This document shows, piece by piece, positions 31,266-40,269 of a DNA stretch of 64,000 nt (within the stretch, counting starts at the first letter, position 1; each line of letters begins with the position of its first letter). Location: the NCBI RefSeq assembly GCF_018129385.1, contig NZ_JAFCLN010000004.1:372001-436000 (forward strand), given 5' to 3'. Under the pieces are notes generated by a model, which made no database searches, was not told the DNA's origin, and saw only the letters and a list, made by a program, of their open reading frames with translations. Origin of the DNA: Bradyrhizobium lablabi. GTDB taxonomy: Bacteria > Pseudomonadota > Alphaproteobacteria > Rhizobiales > Xanthobacteraceae. The position numbers and the translations under genes were made by a program.

Positions 31266-33002
31266 TTACTGCGCGGCAGGCTGATTTCCGCCGCCAACGG
31301 CCGGTTTTTCGGACGAAAGCGACGCCGCCGTGTCATTCATCGCGCGGCTCACGGAAACGTCATTGCCACCGGCCGCATCGGCCGGCTTCGGCGGCGCCGC
31401 GGCCATCGGAACCGCCGCTGCGCCGGCCGCGGTCACGGCGGCAAAGGCATCGGCCTGGCCGGCACCGAACAGTTCGTCCCTGCCCGGCGCGCCGAGGTCG
31501 CGCGCGGTCTTCTCCAGAATGGCCCGCACATCGTTCGGCTTCAACGCGGGATTGCGCTCCAGCATCAGCGCCGCGATGCCGGAGACGTAGGCGGCGGAAA
31601 ACGAGGTGCCGGACGTCATCTGATATTTGCCGTCGGGCGCCGGCAGGAAGACATCGGTGCCGGGAGCGGCCAGCGCGATGTGGACGCCGCGGTTGGAGGC
31701 GGGGAACAACCTGTCCTGCGAGTCCGTGCCGCTCACCGCGATCACGTTGGGATTGGCGGCGGGATAAAGCGGCGGCGATTTCGGACCGGCATTGCCGGCC
31801 GCCGCGATCATCAGCACGCCGCGCTCGGCGGTCGCGATGATGCCGCGCTCGATCAGCGGATCCTTTGGCCCGGCAAAGCTCATATTGACGATCTGCGCGC
31901 CGTGCAGCACGGCGTAGTTCAGACTCTTGACGATGATGTAGGACGAGCTCTCCGCGCCCGACGAAGACGGAGCGAAGGCGCGGATCGCCAGAATGCGAGC
32001 CTCCGGCGCGCTGCCCATCAGCTTGGCATGGGCGGCAATCGCGCCCGCAATGCCGGTGCCGTGCACATGCGGGCCGTCCTTGCTGCTCAGCGCGTCAAAA
32101 CTGTCGGCGATGGTGTTGGCGAGTTCAGGGTGCCTGGCGTCGATGCCGGAATCGATCACGGCGACCGTGACGTTCATGCCGTGCGCCAGCTTGTGCGCCT
32201 GCGGCAGGCGAAGTTTCGTCACGGCATATTGCGCCGGATCGCCCTCGCTCGTCTTCTGTTGCTGCAACCAGTAACGGAAATTGAACTGGACGTCGCGAAC
32301 GCCGGCCGCCGCGGCGAATTCGCGGCGGACGACGTCGACGGGACGGTTATCGGTGATGCGGAACAGCCCGATGGTGGCGCCTATAAGCGGAAAATTCTGC
32401 GATTCGATCCGTACCAGCCCGTGACGGCGCGCCAGTTCGTCGGCCTGCGTATCGCTCAAGGCGCCGTCGAGCTCGGCGACAATCTGGTTGGGGTAAATGC
32501 GCCGGTTGGTGCTGGCCAGGGTCGAACCGGCACCGCCGCCTCCGCCCTTGCCCTTCTTGGCCGATTTCCCGCCGCCACCCTTACTGGTGCCCTTGCCGCC
32601 GCCGGAGTCCGCCGTTTTGCCGCTGCATTCGCCGCCGCTGTCGCGATCGGCGGCGTCGCAGGACGGATAGAGGTTCGGCGAATAGCGCGCGACGGGCATC
32701 GTCGCATTGGGATTGACGCGCGCGGTCGTACGCGGCGTGGTCGGCGCCAGATTCACCCGCGAAGGCGTCCGATCGACGCCGGTCACGACATTGGTTCGCC
32801 CGGCGACGTTCAGATCGACCCGCGGCGCGACGTTTGGATTGATGGTGGGGGTCCGGGGCGCGATGTTGAGGTTCGGCGTGCGCATGATGGCTTGCGCGAA
32901 CGCCGCCGGCGCATCCAGCCAGACAAGCGGCAACGCCACGATGGCAAGAGCCATCGCGGCGTGTCCGCGCTTCATCCGCCGATTGATGCGACCGATCAAC
33001 AT
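31266..33002 (-). CDS. Exported S8 (subtilisin-like) serine peptidase
   Basis: The 578-residue protein has a signal peptide (residues about 10-38), a P/N/T-rich segment, a G/K/S-rich linker (residues 120-160), a propeptide-like domain (EIVAELDG-type region about 170-245), and an S8 catalytic domain with D284 (VIDSGID), H314 (HVHGTG), N404 (AAGN) and S467 (GTSFSAA). It likely acts in the periplasm or outside the cell. It lies downstream of an anti-sigma/sigma pair on the same strand, so may be part of that regulon. Confidence 0.85.
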   Translation of the reverse strand: MLIGRINRRMKRGHAAMALAIVALPLVWLDAPAAFAQAIMRTPNLNIAPRTPTINPNVAPRVDLNVAGRTNVVTGVDRTPSRVNLAPTTPRTTARVNPNATMPVARYSPNLYPSCDAADRDSGGECSGKTADSGGGKGTSKGGGGKSAKKGKGGGGGAGSTLASTNRRIYPNQIVAELDGALSDTQADELARRHGLVRIESQNFPLIGATIGLFRITDNRPVDVVRREFAAAAGVRDVQFNFRYWLQQQKTSEGDPAQYAVTKLRLPQAHKLAHGMNVTVAVIDSGIDARHPELANTIADSFDALSSKDGPHVHGTGIAGAIAAHAKLMGSAPEARILAIRAFAPSSSGAESSSYIIVKSLNYAVLHGAQIVNMSFAGPKDPLIERGIIATAERGVLMIAAAGNAGPKSPPLYPAANPNVIAVSGTDSQDRLFPASNRGVHIALAAPGTDVFLPAPDGKYQMTSGTSFSAAYVSGIAALMLERNPALKPNDVRAILEKTARDLGAPGRDELFGAGQADAFAAVTAAGAAAVPMAAAPPKPADAAGGNDVSVSRAMNDTAASLSSEKPAVGGGNQPAAQ

Positions 33003-33030
33003 GGGACCTCGGCTGCCGGAAACGCCGCCG

Positions 33031-33729
33031 TTACGGCGCGGCTTCCGCGAGACTGACGATCTTCTCGCTGCGCAGCTTGCCGATCAGGCTTGCGGCCTCG
33101 TCCTGACCCATCGGCTTGCCGAATTGCAGACGGAACACGCCATTGGCACCGCCTACGATCGAGGCCTGATAGCTGTCGAGCAGCGCATTGATATCGGCCA
33201 TCCTGGCGTCCGGCGCAAAGCGCACCAGCGCGCGGGGCAGCGATGCCGTCGCGCCCAGCTCGCGGGTGATCGGCGCGCGTTCGCGCATGTCGAGCGAGGC
33301 GGTCTGGTACGAGGCACCCTGGTTCTTCATTAGCACCGCGCCGATCACACCGGCCTGCAAGAGCAGCACCAGTGCCGCCGCGCCAGCCGACCAGGCCATG
33401 GTCCGCGGCGACAGGCTCGAGAAGAATGCTGCGATCTGCGTCGCCATGCGCGACGTCGCCGATGGCTTGCGCACGGGCTCTCCATCGATCGCTTCGAACA
33501 GCTTTTGCATGGCGCGCATGGAAGGAGCGCCCAGGCTTTCGTTAAGGTGAATGGTCTCGGCGTATTCTTCCCGGATCACCGCATACTGCCTGGCCAGCTC
33601 GGGATCGCGGGCCAGCGCCTCATCGACGCGGCGCGTATCGCGCGCGTTCAACGTGCCGGCGGCATGCCATGGCAGCAGCATCTCGATCTCGCCGGGCTCC
33701 TCCGGCATCTTCTTGCTCATCGCCATCAT
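33031..33729 (-). CDS. Membrane anti-sigma factor
   Basis: The 232-residue protein has a cytoplasmic N-terminal region (EIEMLLPWHAAGTLNARDTR), a single membrane span near residues 107-130 (AWSAGAAALVLLLQAGVIGA) and a periplasmic C-terminal domain (ALVRFAPDARMADINALLDS). The gene overlaps the ECF sigma gene by 4 bp, the standard arrangement for a cognate anti-sigma. No Zn-binding HxxxCxxC motif is seen. Confidence 0.75.
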   Translation of the reverse strand: MMAMSKKMPEEPGEIEMLLPWHAAGTLNARDTRRVDEALARDPELARQYAVIREEYAETIHLNESLGAPSMRAMQKLFEAIDGEPVRKPSATSRMATQIAAFFSSLSPRTMAWSAGAAALVLLLQAGVIGAVLMKNQGASYQTASLDMRERAPITRELGATASLPRALVRFAPDARMADINALLDSYQASIVGGANGVFRLQFGKPMGQDEAASLIGKLRSEKIVSLAEAAP

Positions 33730-34295
33730 GGCCAGCCTCGTTCAATTCCCGCTGCCTTGAGCAGCTCCGCCAGTTTCTTGCGCGCATAGAACAGGCGCGT
33801 CTTCACGGTGTTCTCGGGAATGCCGACGATCTCCGCGACCTCCTCCACGGACTTCTCGTGGTAGTAGACGAGATCGACGATCTCCCGATGTTCGGCGGAA
33901 AGTCCCGTCAGGCATTTCCGCAACGCTTCACTGGTATCCTTCTTCTGCACCGCGACTTCCGGATCGTCGGAAGCATCCTCGATCGCGTTGGCCGCCTCGT
34001 CGTCCAGCTCAGCGTCCTTCCTGCGCCGCAGCGCAGACAGGGCCTTGAACCGTGTAATCGCCAAGAGCCAGGTGGATACGGCAGATCGGCCTTCAAACTT
34101 GCCGGCCTGACGCCACACATCGAGAAAAACCTCGCTGATGAGATCTTCCGCGACCTGTTCGTCCCGAACGAGCCGAAGCCCGAAGCGGAACACCCTGACA
34201 TGGTGCCGTCCGTACAGCACCTGCATGGCGAGCCGGTCGCCTTGAGCGATCCGGGCGATCAGGACTTCGTCCGTAGCCGCCTGTGCCGCGCTCAA
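33726..34295 (-). CDS. ECF sigma factor
   Basis: The 189-residue protein has region 2 (VFRFGLRLVRDEQVAEDLIS, EVFLDVWRQA) and region 4 with an HTH (CLTGLSAEHREIVDLVYYHE; EIVGIPENTVKTRLFYARKK). The acidic linker between them is typical. It overlaps its anti-sigma gene and probably drives expression of the downstream protease. The stimulus is unknown. Confidence 0.88.
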   Translation of the reverse strand: MSAAQAATDEVLIARIAQGDRLAMQVLYGRHHVRVFRFGLRLVRDEQVAEDLISEVFLDVWRQAGKFEGRSAVSTWLLAITRFKALSALRRRKDAELDDEAANAIEDASDDPEVAVQKKDTSEALRKCLTGLSAEHREIVDLVYYHEKSVEEVAEIVGIPENTVKTRLFYARKKLAELLKAAGIERGWP

Positions 34296-34704
34296 TGGCC
34301 GTCTCGCAAGGTTGGTATGGTGGGGTTGCCGTGGGGTTCGAAGAAGAAGGCAAGATTCTTCGAATTATCAGACTTGCAGCGATGCATATGTGACGTACCC
34401 CACAAAAAGCCTTTATCGCGCGAAAATCGCGCCAGGGACCGCCTGGATATCCCGGTCGATGGTATCATGGTAGAGGAAAACTTCCTTCGAGCGGCCCTCA
34501 CGACCTTAGCAAGGCCGTGCGCGCCAAAACAGCGTCCTTCTACCCCGGCCAGACGATGGTGGCTTGCGCAACCGTCACGGGCGGATTTCCCGTTGCGGAA
34601 CAGTGCAATGACCGGGTTTTGACGGATCGGATTCGGCGCCGAAAGATACCAAACCTAAAGGCTTTGCCACGTAGATTTTTGCCGAGTTCCACGACGGCGA
34701 GACG
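34296..34704. other. Intergenic region between divergent sigma and GGDEF genes
   Basis: About 400 bp with no credible gene. It must contain the divergent promoters for the ECF sigma operon and the diguanylate cyclase. I found no convincing -35/-10 pairs or ECF-type motif by eye. A TTCGAAGAA/TTCTTCGAA inverted repeat near 34338-34362 is the most obvious structure. Confidence 0.4.
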
Positions 34705-35853
34705 ATGGGCAACGCTGCGTCCTCTTTCCTGAATCCGATTGCAGCCGAGCTGGAAGGAGCCCCTTCCCGCCCGAACGCATTGACGTTGGCGCGCCGCGCC
34801 AGGCAGCGCCGTGGCATTCAGGGAATGATCGGCGTCAGCTACGTCATCGACGCGCTGATCCTGCTGCTCTACGCCTATGCCGGGACGATCCCGCTGATGA
34901 TCGGTCCGCTCTATGCGATCGCGGGCCTCAGTCTGGTGGCGGTCAGCATCCTGCTTTCGGAGGCCGGCTTCAACGAGCGCTTTCGGGATCATTATCTGAT
35001 CGCGCCGACGTCCGCCGCCAACATGGCGATCATGCTGGCGTTCACCTATACCGCGCCGCAAGTCGGCGTGATGTTCCTGTGCACCCTGTTCACCGTGTTC
35101 AGCTTCGCCTCGCTGCGCTCGACGCCCGTACAGACCGCGGCGATCTGGACCGCGATGGCCTTCGGTCTCGCCGCGCTGTTCCTTTTGACCGACAAGCCGA
35201 TCGCGATGCCGCACAACGGTCATCTGGAACGCTTCGCAACCATGCTGGTGTTCATCCTGACCATCGGCCGCTGCATGTTTCTCGGCATCTTCTCGGCCTC
35301 GATGAAGAAGTCGCTGTATCAGAGCGGGCAAAAGCTGAAAGAGGCCTACAAGCGCATCGAGGAGCTGGCCGAGCTCGACGAGCTGACCGGCTCGTTCAAT
35401 CGCCGCTGCATCATGCGCATGCTGGACGAGGAGATCGCGCGCGCAGGTCGTAGCGGCTCGCCCTGCTCGATCGCGCTGATCGACCTCGACTATTTCAAGC
35501 GCATCAACGACGCCTTCGGCCATCCGACCGGCGACGAGGTGCTGCGCACCTTCTCCATCACCATGTTCGCTAATATCCGCTCGATCGACCGCTTCGGCCG
35601 CTATGGCGGCGAGGAATTCCTGCTGATCCTGCCCGGCATGACGAGCGAAGGCGCAAGCCGCGCGCTCGACCGGCTGCGGGCGATCGTCGCCGGCCTCGAC
35701 TGGAGCGCGTTCTCGCCGGGCATGAAGGTCACGCTTTCCGCCGGCGTTACAACACTGAAGCCGGAAGAGACCCCCGACACGCTTCTCGCGCGCGCCGACA
35801 GCGCGCTTTACGCAGCCAAGGCCAAGGGGCGCAACCGCATTGCCAGCGCCTGA
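34705..35853 (+). CDS. Membrane diguanylate cyclase (GGDEF)
   Basis: The 382-residue protein has five or six N-terminal membrane spans (residues about 42-200), a short linker helix and a GGDEF domain. GGEEF at 301-305 is intact and the inhibitory I-site R292xxD295 is in the correct place. It should make cyclic di-GMP with product inhibition. The DUF2336 gene follows within 70 bp and may be co-transcribed. Confidence 0.88.
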   Translation: MGNAASSFLNPIAAELEGAPSRPNALTLARRARQRRGIQGMIGVSYVIDALILLLYAYAGTIPLMIGPLYAIAGLSLVAVSILLSEAGFNERFRDHYLIAPTSAANMAIMLAFTYTAPQVGVMFLCTLFTVFSFASLRSTPVQTAAIWTAMAFGLAALFLLTDKPIAMPHNGHLERFATMLVFILTIGRCMFLGIFSASMKKSLYQSGQKLKEAYKRIEELAELDELTGSFNRRCIMRMLDEEIARAGRSGSPCSIALIDLDYFKRINDAFGHPTGDEVLRTFSITMFANIRSIDRFGRYGGEEFLLILPGMTSEGASRALDRLRAIVAGLDWSAFSPGMKVTLSAGVTTLKPEETPDTLLARADSALYAAKAKGRNRIASA

Positions 35854-35918
35854 CGATGTTTTCGCTTTTTTCCGGCACGGGAGAATCCGGCGCCGGTACA
35901 ACGCTCCAGGATAGAGTC

Positions 35919-37028
35919 ATGAGTTCGAAGCCCGCCACCATCGCTCCCGACAACCTGCTTGATGAATTGCAGGCAACGCTCGCGCACGGCACCGTCGCAC
36001 GGCGCGTGGAGACGCTGCGCCGGGTGACCGATCTGTTCCTGGGCGGCGCGGTGGACTATTCCGACCAGCAGATCGAGCTGTTCGACGACGTGTTCCAGTG
36101 CCTGTTGCTGCATATCGAGACGTCGGCCAAGACGCTGCTCGCCAACCGCCTTGCGGCGATCGACCACGCGCCGCGGCAGACGATCCGGACGCTGGCGTTC
36201 GACGATGTGATCGAGGTGGCCGGCCCCGTGCTCTCCCAGTCCAACTGCCTGGACGACGAAGCGCTGATCGAGACCGCGCGCAACAAGAGCCAGGCACATC
36301 TGATGGCGATCTCGACCCGCAAGACGCTGAGCGGGGCGGTGACCGATGTGCTGGTGCTGCGCGGCAACGACGAGGTGATCCGGTCGACCGTCAATAATCC
36401 CGGCGCCGAATTCACCGAGCGCGGCTTTACCCGGCTGGTCCACCGCGCCGAGGGCGACGACGATCTTGCGACCTGCATCGGCCTGCGCCCGGCCATTCCG
36501 CGCCATCTCTATCTGAAACTGCTCGCGAAAGCCTCCGACACCGTGCGTCAGCGGCTCGAAGCCGCCAATCCGGAACACGCCGCGGAAGTGCCGACGGTGG
36601 TCAAGGAAGCCACCCGCCGCGCCCGCACGGCCAAATCGGCCATTACCGAGCAGACGGCGATCGCGCATGCGCTGGTGAGATCGCTCTACGAGGACGGCCG
36701 GCTCGACGAGTTCCAGGTCGCGATCTTTGCCGAGGCAGGTAAGTTCGACGAGACCAACGCCTCGATCGCGGCGCTCGCGAACGTACCGGTAGCGGTCGCC
36801 GAAAACATGATGATCGAAACCCGCGCCGAGGGCCTCATGATCCTCGCCAAGGTCGCGGGTATGTCCTGGTCGACCGTGCGCGCGGTCATCAACATGCGCG
36901 ACGACCTGTCGGGCATGGAGCCGACCGATCTACAGAGCTGCAAGGAAACCTACGAGCGGCTGCGGCCCTCGACCGCTCAGCAGGTGCTGCGTTTCCACCG
37001 CATGCAGCAGCAGAACGTGCTGGCCTGA
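35919..37028 (+). CDS. DUF2336 protein
   Basis: I use the ATG at 35919 (MSSKPATIAPDNLLDELQAT); the frame is also open from an ATG at 35856. The protein of about 369 residues is all-helical, with repeated A/L/E helices (TLRRVTDLFLGGAVDYSDQQ) in the style of DUF2336 HEAT-like proteins common in Rhizobiales. It lies just after a diguanylate cyclase gene, suggesting a link to signalling. Function not established. Confidence 0.75.
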   Translation: MSSKPATIAPDNLLDELQATLAHGTVARRVETLRRVTDLFLGGAVDYSDQQIELFDDVFQCLLLHIETSAKTLLANRLAAIDHAPRQTIRTLAFDDVIEVAGPVLSQSNCLDDEALIETARNKSQAHLMAISTRKTLSGAVTDVLVLRGNDEVIRSTVNNPGAEFTERGFTRLVHRAEGDDDLATCIGLRPAIPRHLYLKLLAKASDTVRQRLEAANPEHAAEVPTVVKEATRRARTAKSAITEQTAIAHALVRSLYEDGRLDEFQVAIFAEAGKFDETNASIAALANVPVAVAENMMIETRAEGLMILAKVAGMSWSTVRAVINMRDDLSGMEPTDLQSCKETYERLRPSTAQQVLRFHRMQQQNVLA

Positions 37029-37066
37029 AGCATCGGTTCAGAACCGATGCTCCAGATTCCTTTTTT
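37029..37066 (+). terminator. Terminator after the DUF2336 gene
   Basis: AGCATCGGTT and AACCGATGCT (37029-37051) form a 10-bp hairpin with a short loop, followed after a few bases by TTTTTT (37061-37066). Confidence 0.7.
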
Positions 37067-37139
37067 GACGCGTTTTCTTCACGCGAACCGGTGTCCATCC
37101 CGCATCAAGTGCGGGACAGGCTTTCGCTTGAAAACGCTC
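37067..37139. repeat. Palindromic intergenic repeat (GCGTTTTC family), copy 1
   Basis: The element runs from ACGCGTTTTCTTCACGCG to GCTTGAAAACGCT, with GCGTTTTC/GAAAACGC as inverted ends and a nested TCCCGCA/TGCGGGA hairpin in the middle. A shorter related copy is at 59415-59461. It lies between convergent genes. Repeats of this type are common in Bradyrhizobium intergenic DNA. Confidence 0.65.
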
Positions 37140-37142
37140 TAA

Positions 37143-37781
37143 CTAGTACCGCAGCAGCCTCGATCCCACGAGCGCGCCGACCGCCGCCATCAACGCGGTC
37201 GCGAGCGTGTACCAGGTCGCCACGAACAGCGGCGAATCGTCCGTGCAGTGCGCGGCATAAAGCGTCGCGGCAAGTCCGGCCGACAGCATTCCCGCAATCG
37301 CGCCCGACAGCGCAGGCCGAGCCGGAGCCCCGTGGCGGAGCCCGATCAGCGCGGCCAGCAACAGCGGCAGCGAGATCGCCGGAATAAACGTCAGGCAGTA
37401 CCTTGAATTGTTGCCGATGAGACGCGTCATCATCGGCGCGCGCTGCGGCATCATCATCTCGCCGCTGATGCCGGCCACGAGCAGTCCGGCCGGAATGAAC
37501 AAATACCAGCCGAAACCGCGCAGCGAGGCCTCGGGGCGCGACAGATGCAGCGCGACCGCAGCGGCTGAGATCGCCAGCGCCAGCGTCACCGCGAATTTCA
37601 AGTCGAAGAACGGATTGCGCATCGCCGTCATGACGTCGGGCCGCACGCCGAGCTCGGCGAAGAAGATCAGCAGCGACACGGGAGCTGCCGCCAGCAGCGC
37701 CAGCATCAGCACAAATCCGACGGAACGGGCGCGGTGCGAATTGTCGGCCGCAAGCGTCTTGATGAGCTGATCGGTATCCAT
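37143..37781 (-). CDS. osrA: Anti-sigma factor OsrA/NrsF (DUF1109)
   Basis: The 212-residue protein has six hydrophobic spans and two conserved cysteines, C129 (NSRYCLTF) and C179 (AAHCTDD), at the same numbering as the redox-related cysteines I recall for Bradyrhizobium OsrA. Family members hold an ECF sigma at the membrane and release it on oxidative stress. The gene is 2 bp downstream of the sigma gene, the expected pair order. Confidence 0.85.
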   Translation of the reverse strand: MDTDQLIKTLAADNSHRARSVGFVLMLALLAAAPVSLLIFFAELGVRPDVMTAMRNPFFDLKFAVTLALAISAAAVALHLSRPEASLRGFGWYLFIPAGLLVAGISGEMMMPQRAPMMTRLIGNNSRYCLTFIPAISLPLLLAALIGLRHGAPARPALSGAIAGMLSAGLAATLYAAHCTDDSPLFVATWYTLATALMAAVGALVGSRLLRY

Positions 37782-37783
37782 CG

Positions 37784-38341
37784 TCAGTTTTCCCGCAACT
37801 TCGCCGTCAGGCTGGCAAGCCCGCGATGCAGCGCCACCCGGACTGCGCCCTCGCTCATCGAAAACTTCTTCGCGGTATCCTTGATCGAGGCGCTTTCGAC
37901 CGCGATCGATTGCAGCACCTCCCGCTGACGCGCCGGCAGCGTGTTCAGTTGCGCCGCGATCTCGCCGGGTGGAACCGTCTCAGCCGGCGCCTCGCCGGGC
38001 AGCGTCTCGGCGAAATCGTCGATATCGACAAAGATCCGGCGCCCGCGGCGGCGCAGCGAATCGATCAGCTTGTTGCGGGCGATTGCGAACAGCCAGGGGG
38101 CGAACGGCGCGTTCGTATCCCAAGTATGCCGCTTCAGATGCACCGCCAGCAAAATATCCTGCACGATATCCTCGGACTGATCGACCGGCTGCCCGGCGCG
38201 CGCCAGCCCGCGGCGCGCCGCCGCCCGGAGCACGGGCGTGACGGCCCTGAGCAGGCGGTGATACGCCGCATCGTCGCCGGAAATGGCCGACCGCATCAGG
38301 CCGGTCCATTCGTCCTCACGTTCGCGCACGCGCGCTCCCAC
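37784..38341 (-). CDS. ecfF: ECF sigma factor EcfF (SigF-like)
   Basis: The 185-residue sigma factor has region 2 (QSEDIVQDILLAVHLKRHTW, PWLFAIARNKLIDSLRRRGR) and region 4 (LPARQREVLQSIAVESASIK, KFSMSEGAVRVALHRGLASL). The frame opens at a GTG at 38341, right at the expected transcription start; an ATG at 38296 (MRSAISGDD) is the alternative. With the downstream OsrA-type anti-sigma it forms the oxidative-stress module of Bradyrhizobium. Confidence 0.85.
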   Translation of the reverse strand: MGARVREREDEWTGLMRSAISGDDAAYHRLLRAVTPVLRAAARRGLARAGQPVDQSEDIVQDILLAVHLKRHTWDTNAPFAPWLFAIARNKLIDSLRRRGRRIFVDIDDFAETLPGEAPAETVPPGEIAAQLNTLPARQREVLQSIAVESASIKDTAKKFSMSEGAVRVALHRGLASLTAKLREN

Positions 38342-38348
38342 CTGACAA

Positions 38349-38373
38349 TTCGGTCAATCTTTCAACTTGTTAC
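38349..38373 (-). promoter_or_regulatory. Candidate SigF/EcfF-type autoregulatory promoter
   Basis: On the minus strand GTAAC (38373-38369) and CGAA (38352-38349) are 16 bp apart, close to the GTAACC-N16-CGAA motif remembered for SigF-type sigma factors. It lies 8 bp before the earliest sigma start, so the sigma factor probably activates its own operon. Confidence 0.55.
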
Positions 38374-38676
38374 GCGAGCAAATGACGATCACGAACTCGT
38401 GATCGAGACGCCCGAGGCCGAGGAATCGCGAAAGCCGCAAAGCCCGCTGGTGCGCTCATAACATCGATCGGCGAGACCCGCATCTTTCGGCATTGGCGAG
38501 GCAACAGGGCGACGTTCCCGGCGCTCCGCGCGCACGGCCGCGGGTCATGTTGCATTGCCCCCTTTTCGCCCGCTGTTGCCCGAAGATTCCCTCTTTCTGC
38601 CGCGTTGAGAACATTTGGCGGGGTCTTGTTGCGACTTGATGCGACTCAGGGGGCGGGGCAAATGGGGAGATTGCCA

Positions 38677-39378
38677 ATGATAATCAAAGCCAGCAGGCGC
38701 TCGGCGTTGATGGTCGTAACGGGTCTGTTCGTGTGCGTGGCAGGCGTTGCGTACACCGGCGCGGCCTCCGTGGCCGCCGGCTCGAAATCGGAAAGCGCGA
38801 CCGAGACGAAATCCGCCAAGCATGGCACGCGGCACTGGAAGCGCTATGCGCACCGCAAATACAACCGTACCGCGCAAAAATCCTCCGCCAAAAAGACCGA
38901 AGCGACAGAGGTCGCCGATGCTTCCGGCGAGATGCCGGTTTCGCTTCCGCCTGAAGTCGCGAACGCCAACGCCCGGATCGACGCGCAGCTTGATGAGCCA
39001 ACCGGCGCCACCAAGGCGATGACCGAGCGCGCCAACGCAATCCTGCTGGCCCAGGCTGATCCGAGGCCAGCCGATGCGCCGGCCGCGGTTCCCGCCCCTG
39101 CCCCTGCCGAGCAGGCCGCCGCCCCCGATCAACTCAACGAAGCCGACCGCACGCTACAGGAACCCCAGCCGGCGCCGCAGGCCCAGGCGGCGCCCGGCTC
39201 GCCCTCGCAGACGGTCGCGATGGCGACCACCGCCATCAAGGCCGGCCCGCCGGCCCAGCCGCCGGCTGCCGCCAGTGACAGTTCGACCTGGGATCAGACC
39301 TCGCTGATCGGGAAGATTTTTATCGCGATCGGTGCGCTGCTGACCATCGCCTCCGCCGCGCGAATGTTCATGGCGTGA
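38677..39378 (+). CDS. Exported Pro/Ala-rich protein with C-terminal membrane span
   Basis: The ATG at 38677 gives 233 residues. The N-terminus (residues about 8-35) is a signal-like hydrophobic segment (ALMVVTGLFVCVAGVAYTGA); a Lys/Ser/Thr-rich part and a long A/P/Q-rich region follow; the C-terminus has a second hydrophobic stretch (LIGKIFIAIGALLTIASAAR). The start divergent from ecfF makes shared stress regulation possible. The 335 bp between the two starts otherwise show nothing but the ecfF promoter. Function unknown. Confidence 0.65.
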   Translation: MIIKASRRSALMVVTGLFVCVAGVAYTGAASVAAGSKSESATETKSAKHGTRHWKRYAHRKYNRTAQKSSAKKTEATEVADASGEMPVSLPPEVANANARIDAQLDEPTGATKAMTERANAILLAQADPRPADAPAAVPAPAPAEQAAAPDQLNEADRTLQEPQPAPQAQAAPGSPSQTVAMATTAIKAGPPAQPPAAASDSSTWDQTSLIGKIFIAIGALLTIASAARMFMA

Positions 39379-39485
39379 CCGCACTCGGTGCCCCGGATTA
39401 CCGCGTCCGGGGCACCACCTTCCAGCCCACTTGAAGCCCATCCCGCCAGCGGGCACATTGCCGCGAAATTTTTGCGGGGTGGCTT

Positions 39486-40265
39486 ATGAGCACGTTTGAA
39501 CACATCATCGTCGAGAACAAGGGCGCGGTCGGCATCATCACGCTGAACCGGCCAAAAATGCTCAATGCCCTCTCGTTCGGCGTGTTCCGCGAGATCGCGG
39601 CGGCCGTCGACGACCTCGAGGCGGACGAGGCGATCGGCTGCATTGTCGTGACCGGCAGCGAAAAGGCCTTTGCCGCCGGCGCCGACATCAAGGAGATGCA
39701 GCCCAAAGGTTTCATCGACATGTTCTCGTCGGATTTCGCGGCGATCGGCGGCGACCGCATCGCGCGCTGCCGCAAGCCGACGATTGCGGCCGTCTCCGGC
39801 TACGCGCTCGGCGGCGGCTGCGAGCTGGCGATGATGTGCGACATCATCATCGCCTCCGACACCGCCAAATTCGGCCAGCCGGAAATCACGCTCGGCACCA
39901 TCCCCGGCATCGGCGGCACCCAGCGCCTGACCCGCGCGATCGGAAAGTCCAAGGCGATGGATCTCTGCCTCACCGGGCGGATGATGGACGCCGCGGAAGC
40001 CGAGCGAAGCGGCCTCGTCAGCCGCGTGGTGCCCTCAGACAAGCTGATGGAGGAAGCGCTGTCGGCAGCGGAAAAGATCGCCTCGATGTCGCAGCCCGCC
40101 GCCGCCATGGCCAAGGAAGCCGTCAACCGCGCGTTCGAGACAACGCTGGCGGAGGGCATGAACGTCGAGCGCAACCTGTTTCATTCGACGTTTGCGCTGG
40201 AAGACCGCTCGGAAGGCATGGCGGCGTTCATCGAGAAGCGCAAGCCGGTGAACAAGAACAGGTGA
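39486..40265 (+). CDS. Enoyl-CoA hydratase
   Basis: The 259-residue crotonase-family protein has the CoA-binding AAGADIKEM loop, the oxyanion segment [20 protein letters not shown], and [12 protein letters not shown] with the catalytic glutamates at the usual places (near residues 114 and 134 by family alignment). It hydrates trans-2-enoyl-CoA in fatty-acid or related acyl-CoA breakdown. It stands alone with a good start, and ends next to the repeat element at 40270. Confidence 0.92.
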   Translation: MSTFEHIIVENKGAVGIITLNRPKMLNALSFGVFREIAAAVDDLEADEAIGCIVVTGSEKAFAAGADIKEMQPKGFIDMFSSDFAAIGGDRIARCRKPTIAAVSGYALGGGCELAMMCDIIIASDTAKFGQPEITLGTIPGIGGTQRLTRAIGKSKAMDLCLTGRMMDAAEAERSGLVSRVVPSDKLMEEALSAAEKIASMSQPAAAMAKEAVNRAFETTLAEGMNVERNLFHSTFALEDRSEGMAAFIEKRKPVNKNR

Positions 40266-40269
40266 TGGC

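Noticed and set aside
31680..33056. 458-codon plus-strand frame opposite the S8 protease
   Set aside because: Shadow frame; the minus-strand gene has an intact catalytic triad and signal peptide.
34540..35901. Long minus-strand frame opposite the diguanylate cyclase gene
   Set aside because: A GC-rich shadow: the plus strand holds an intact GGDEF protein with membrane spans, and the minus product is R/Q/A-rich low complexity.
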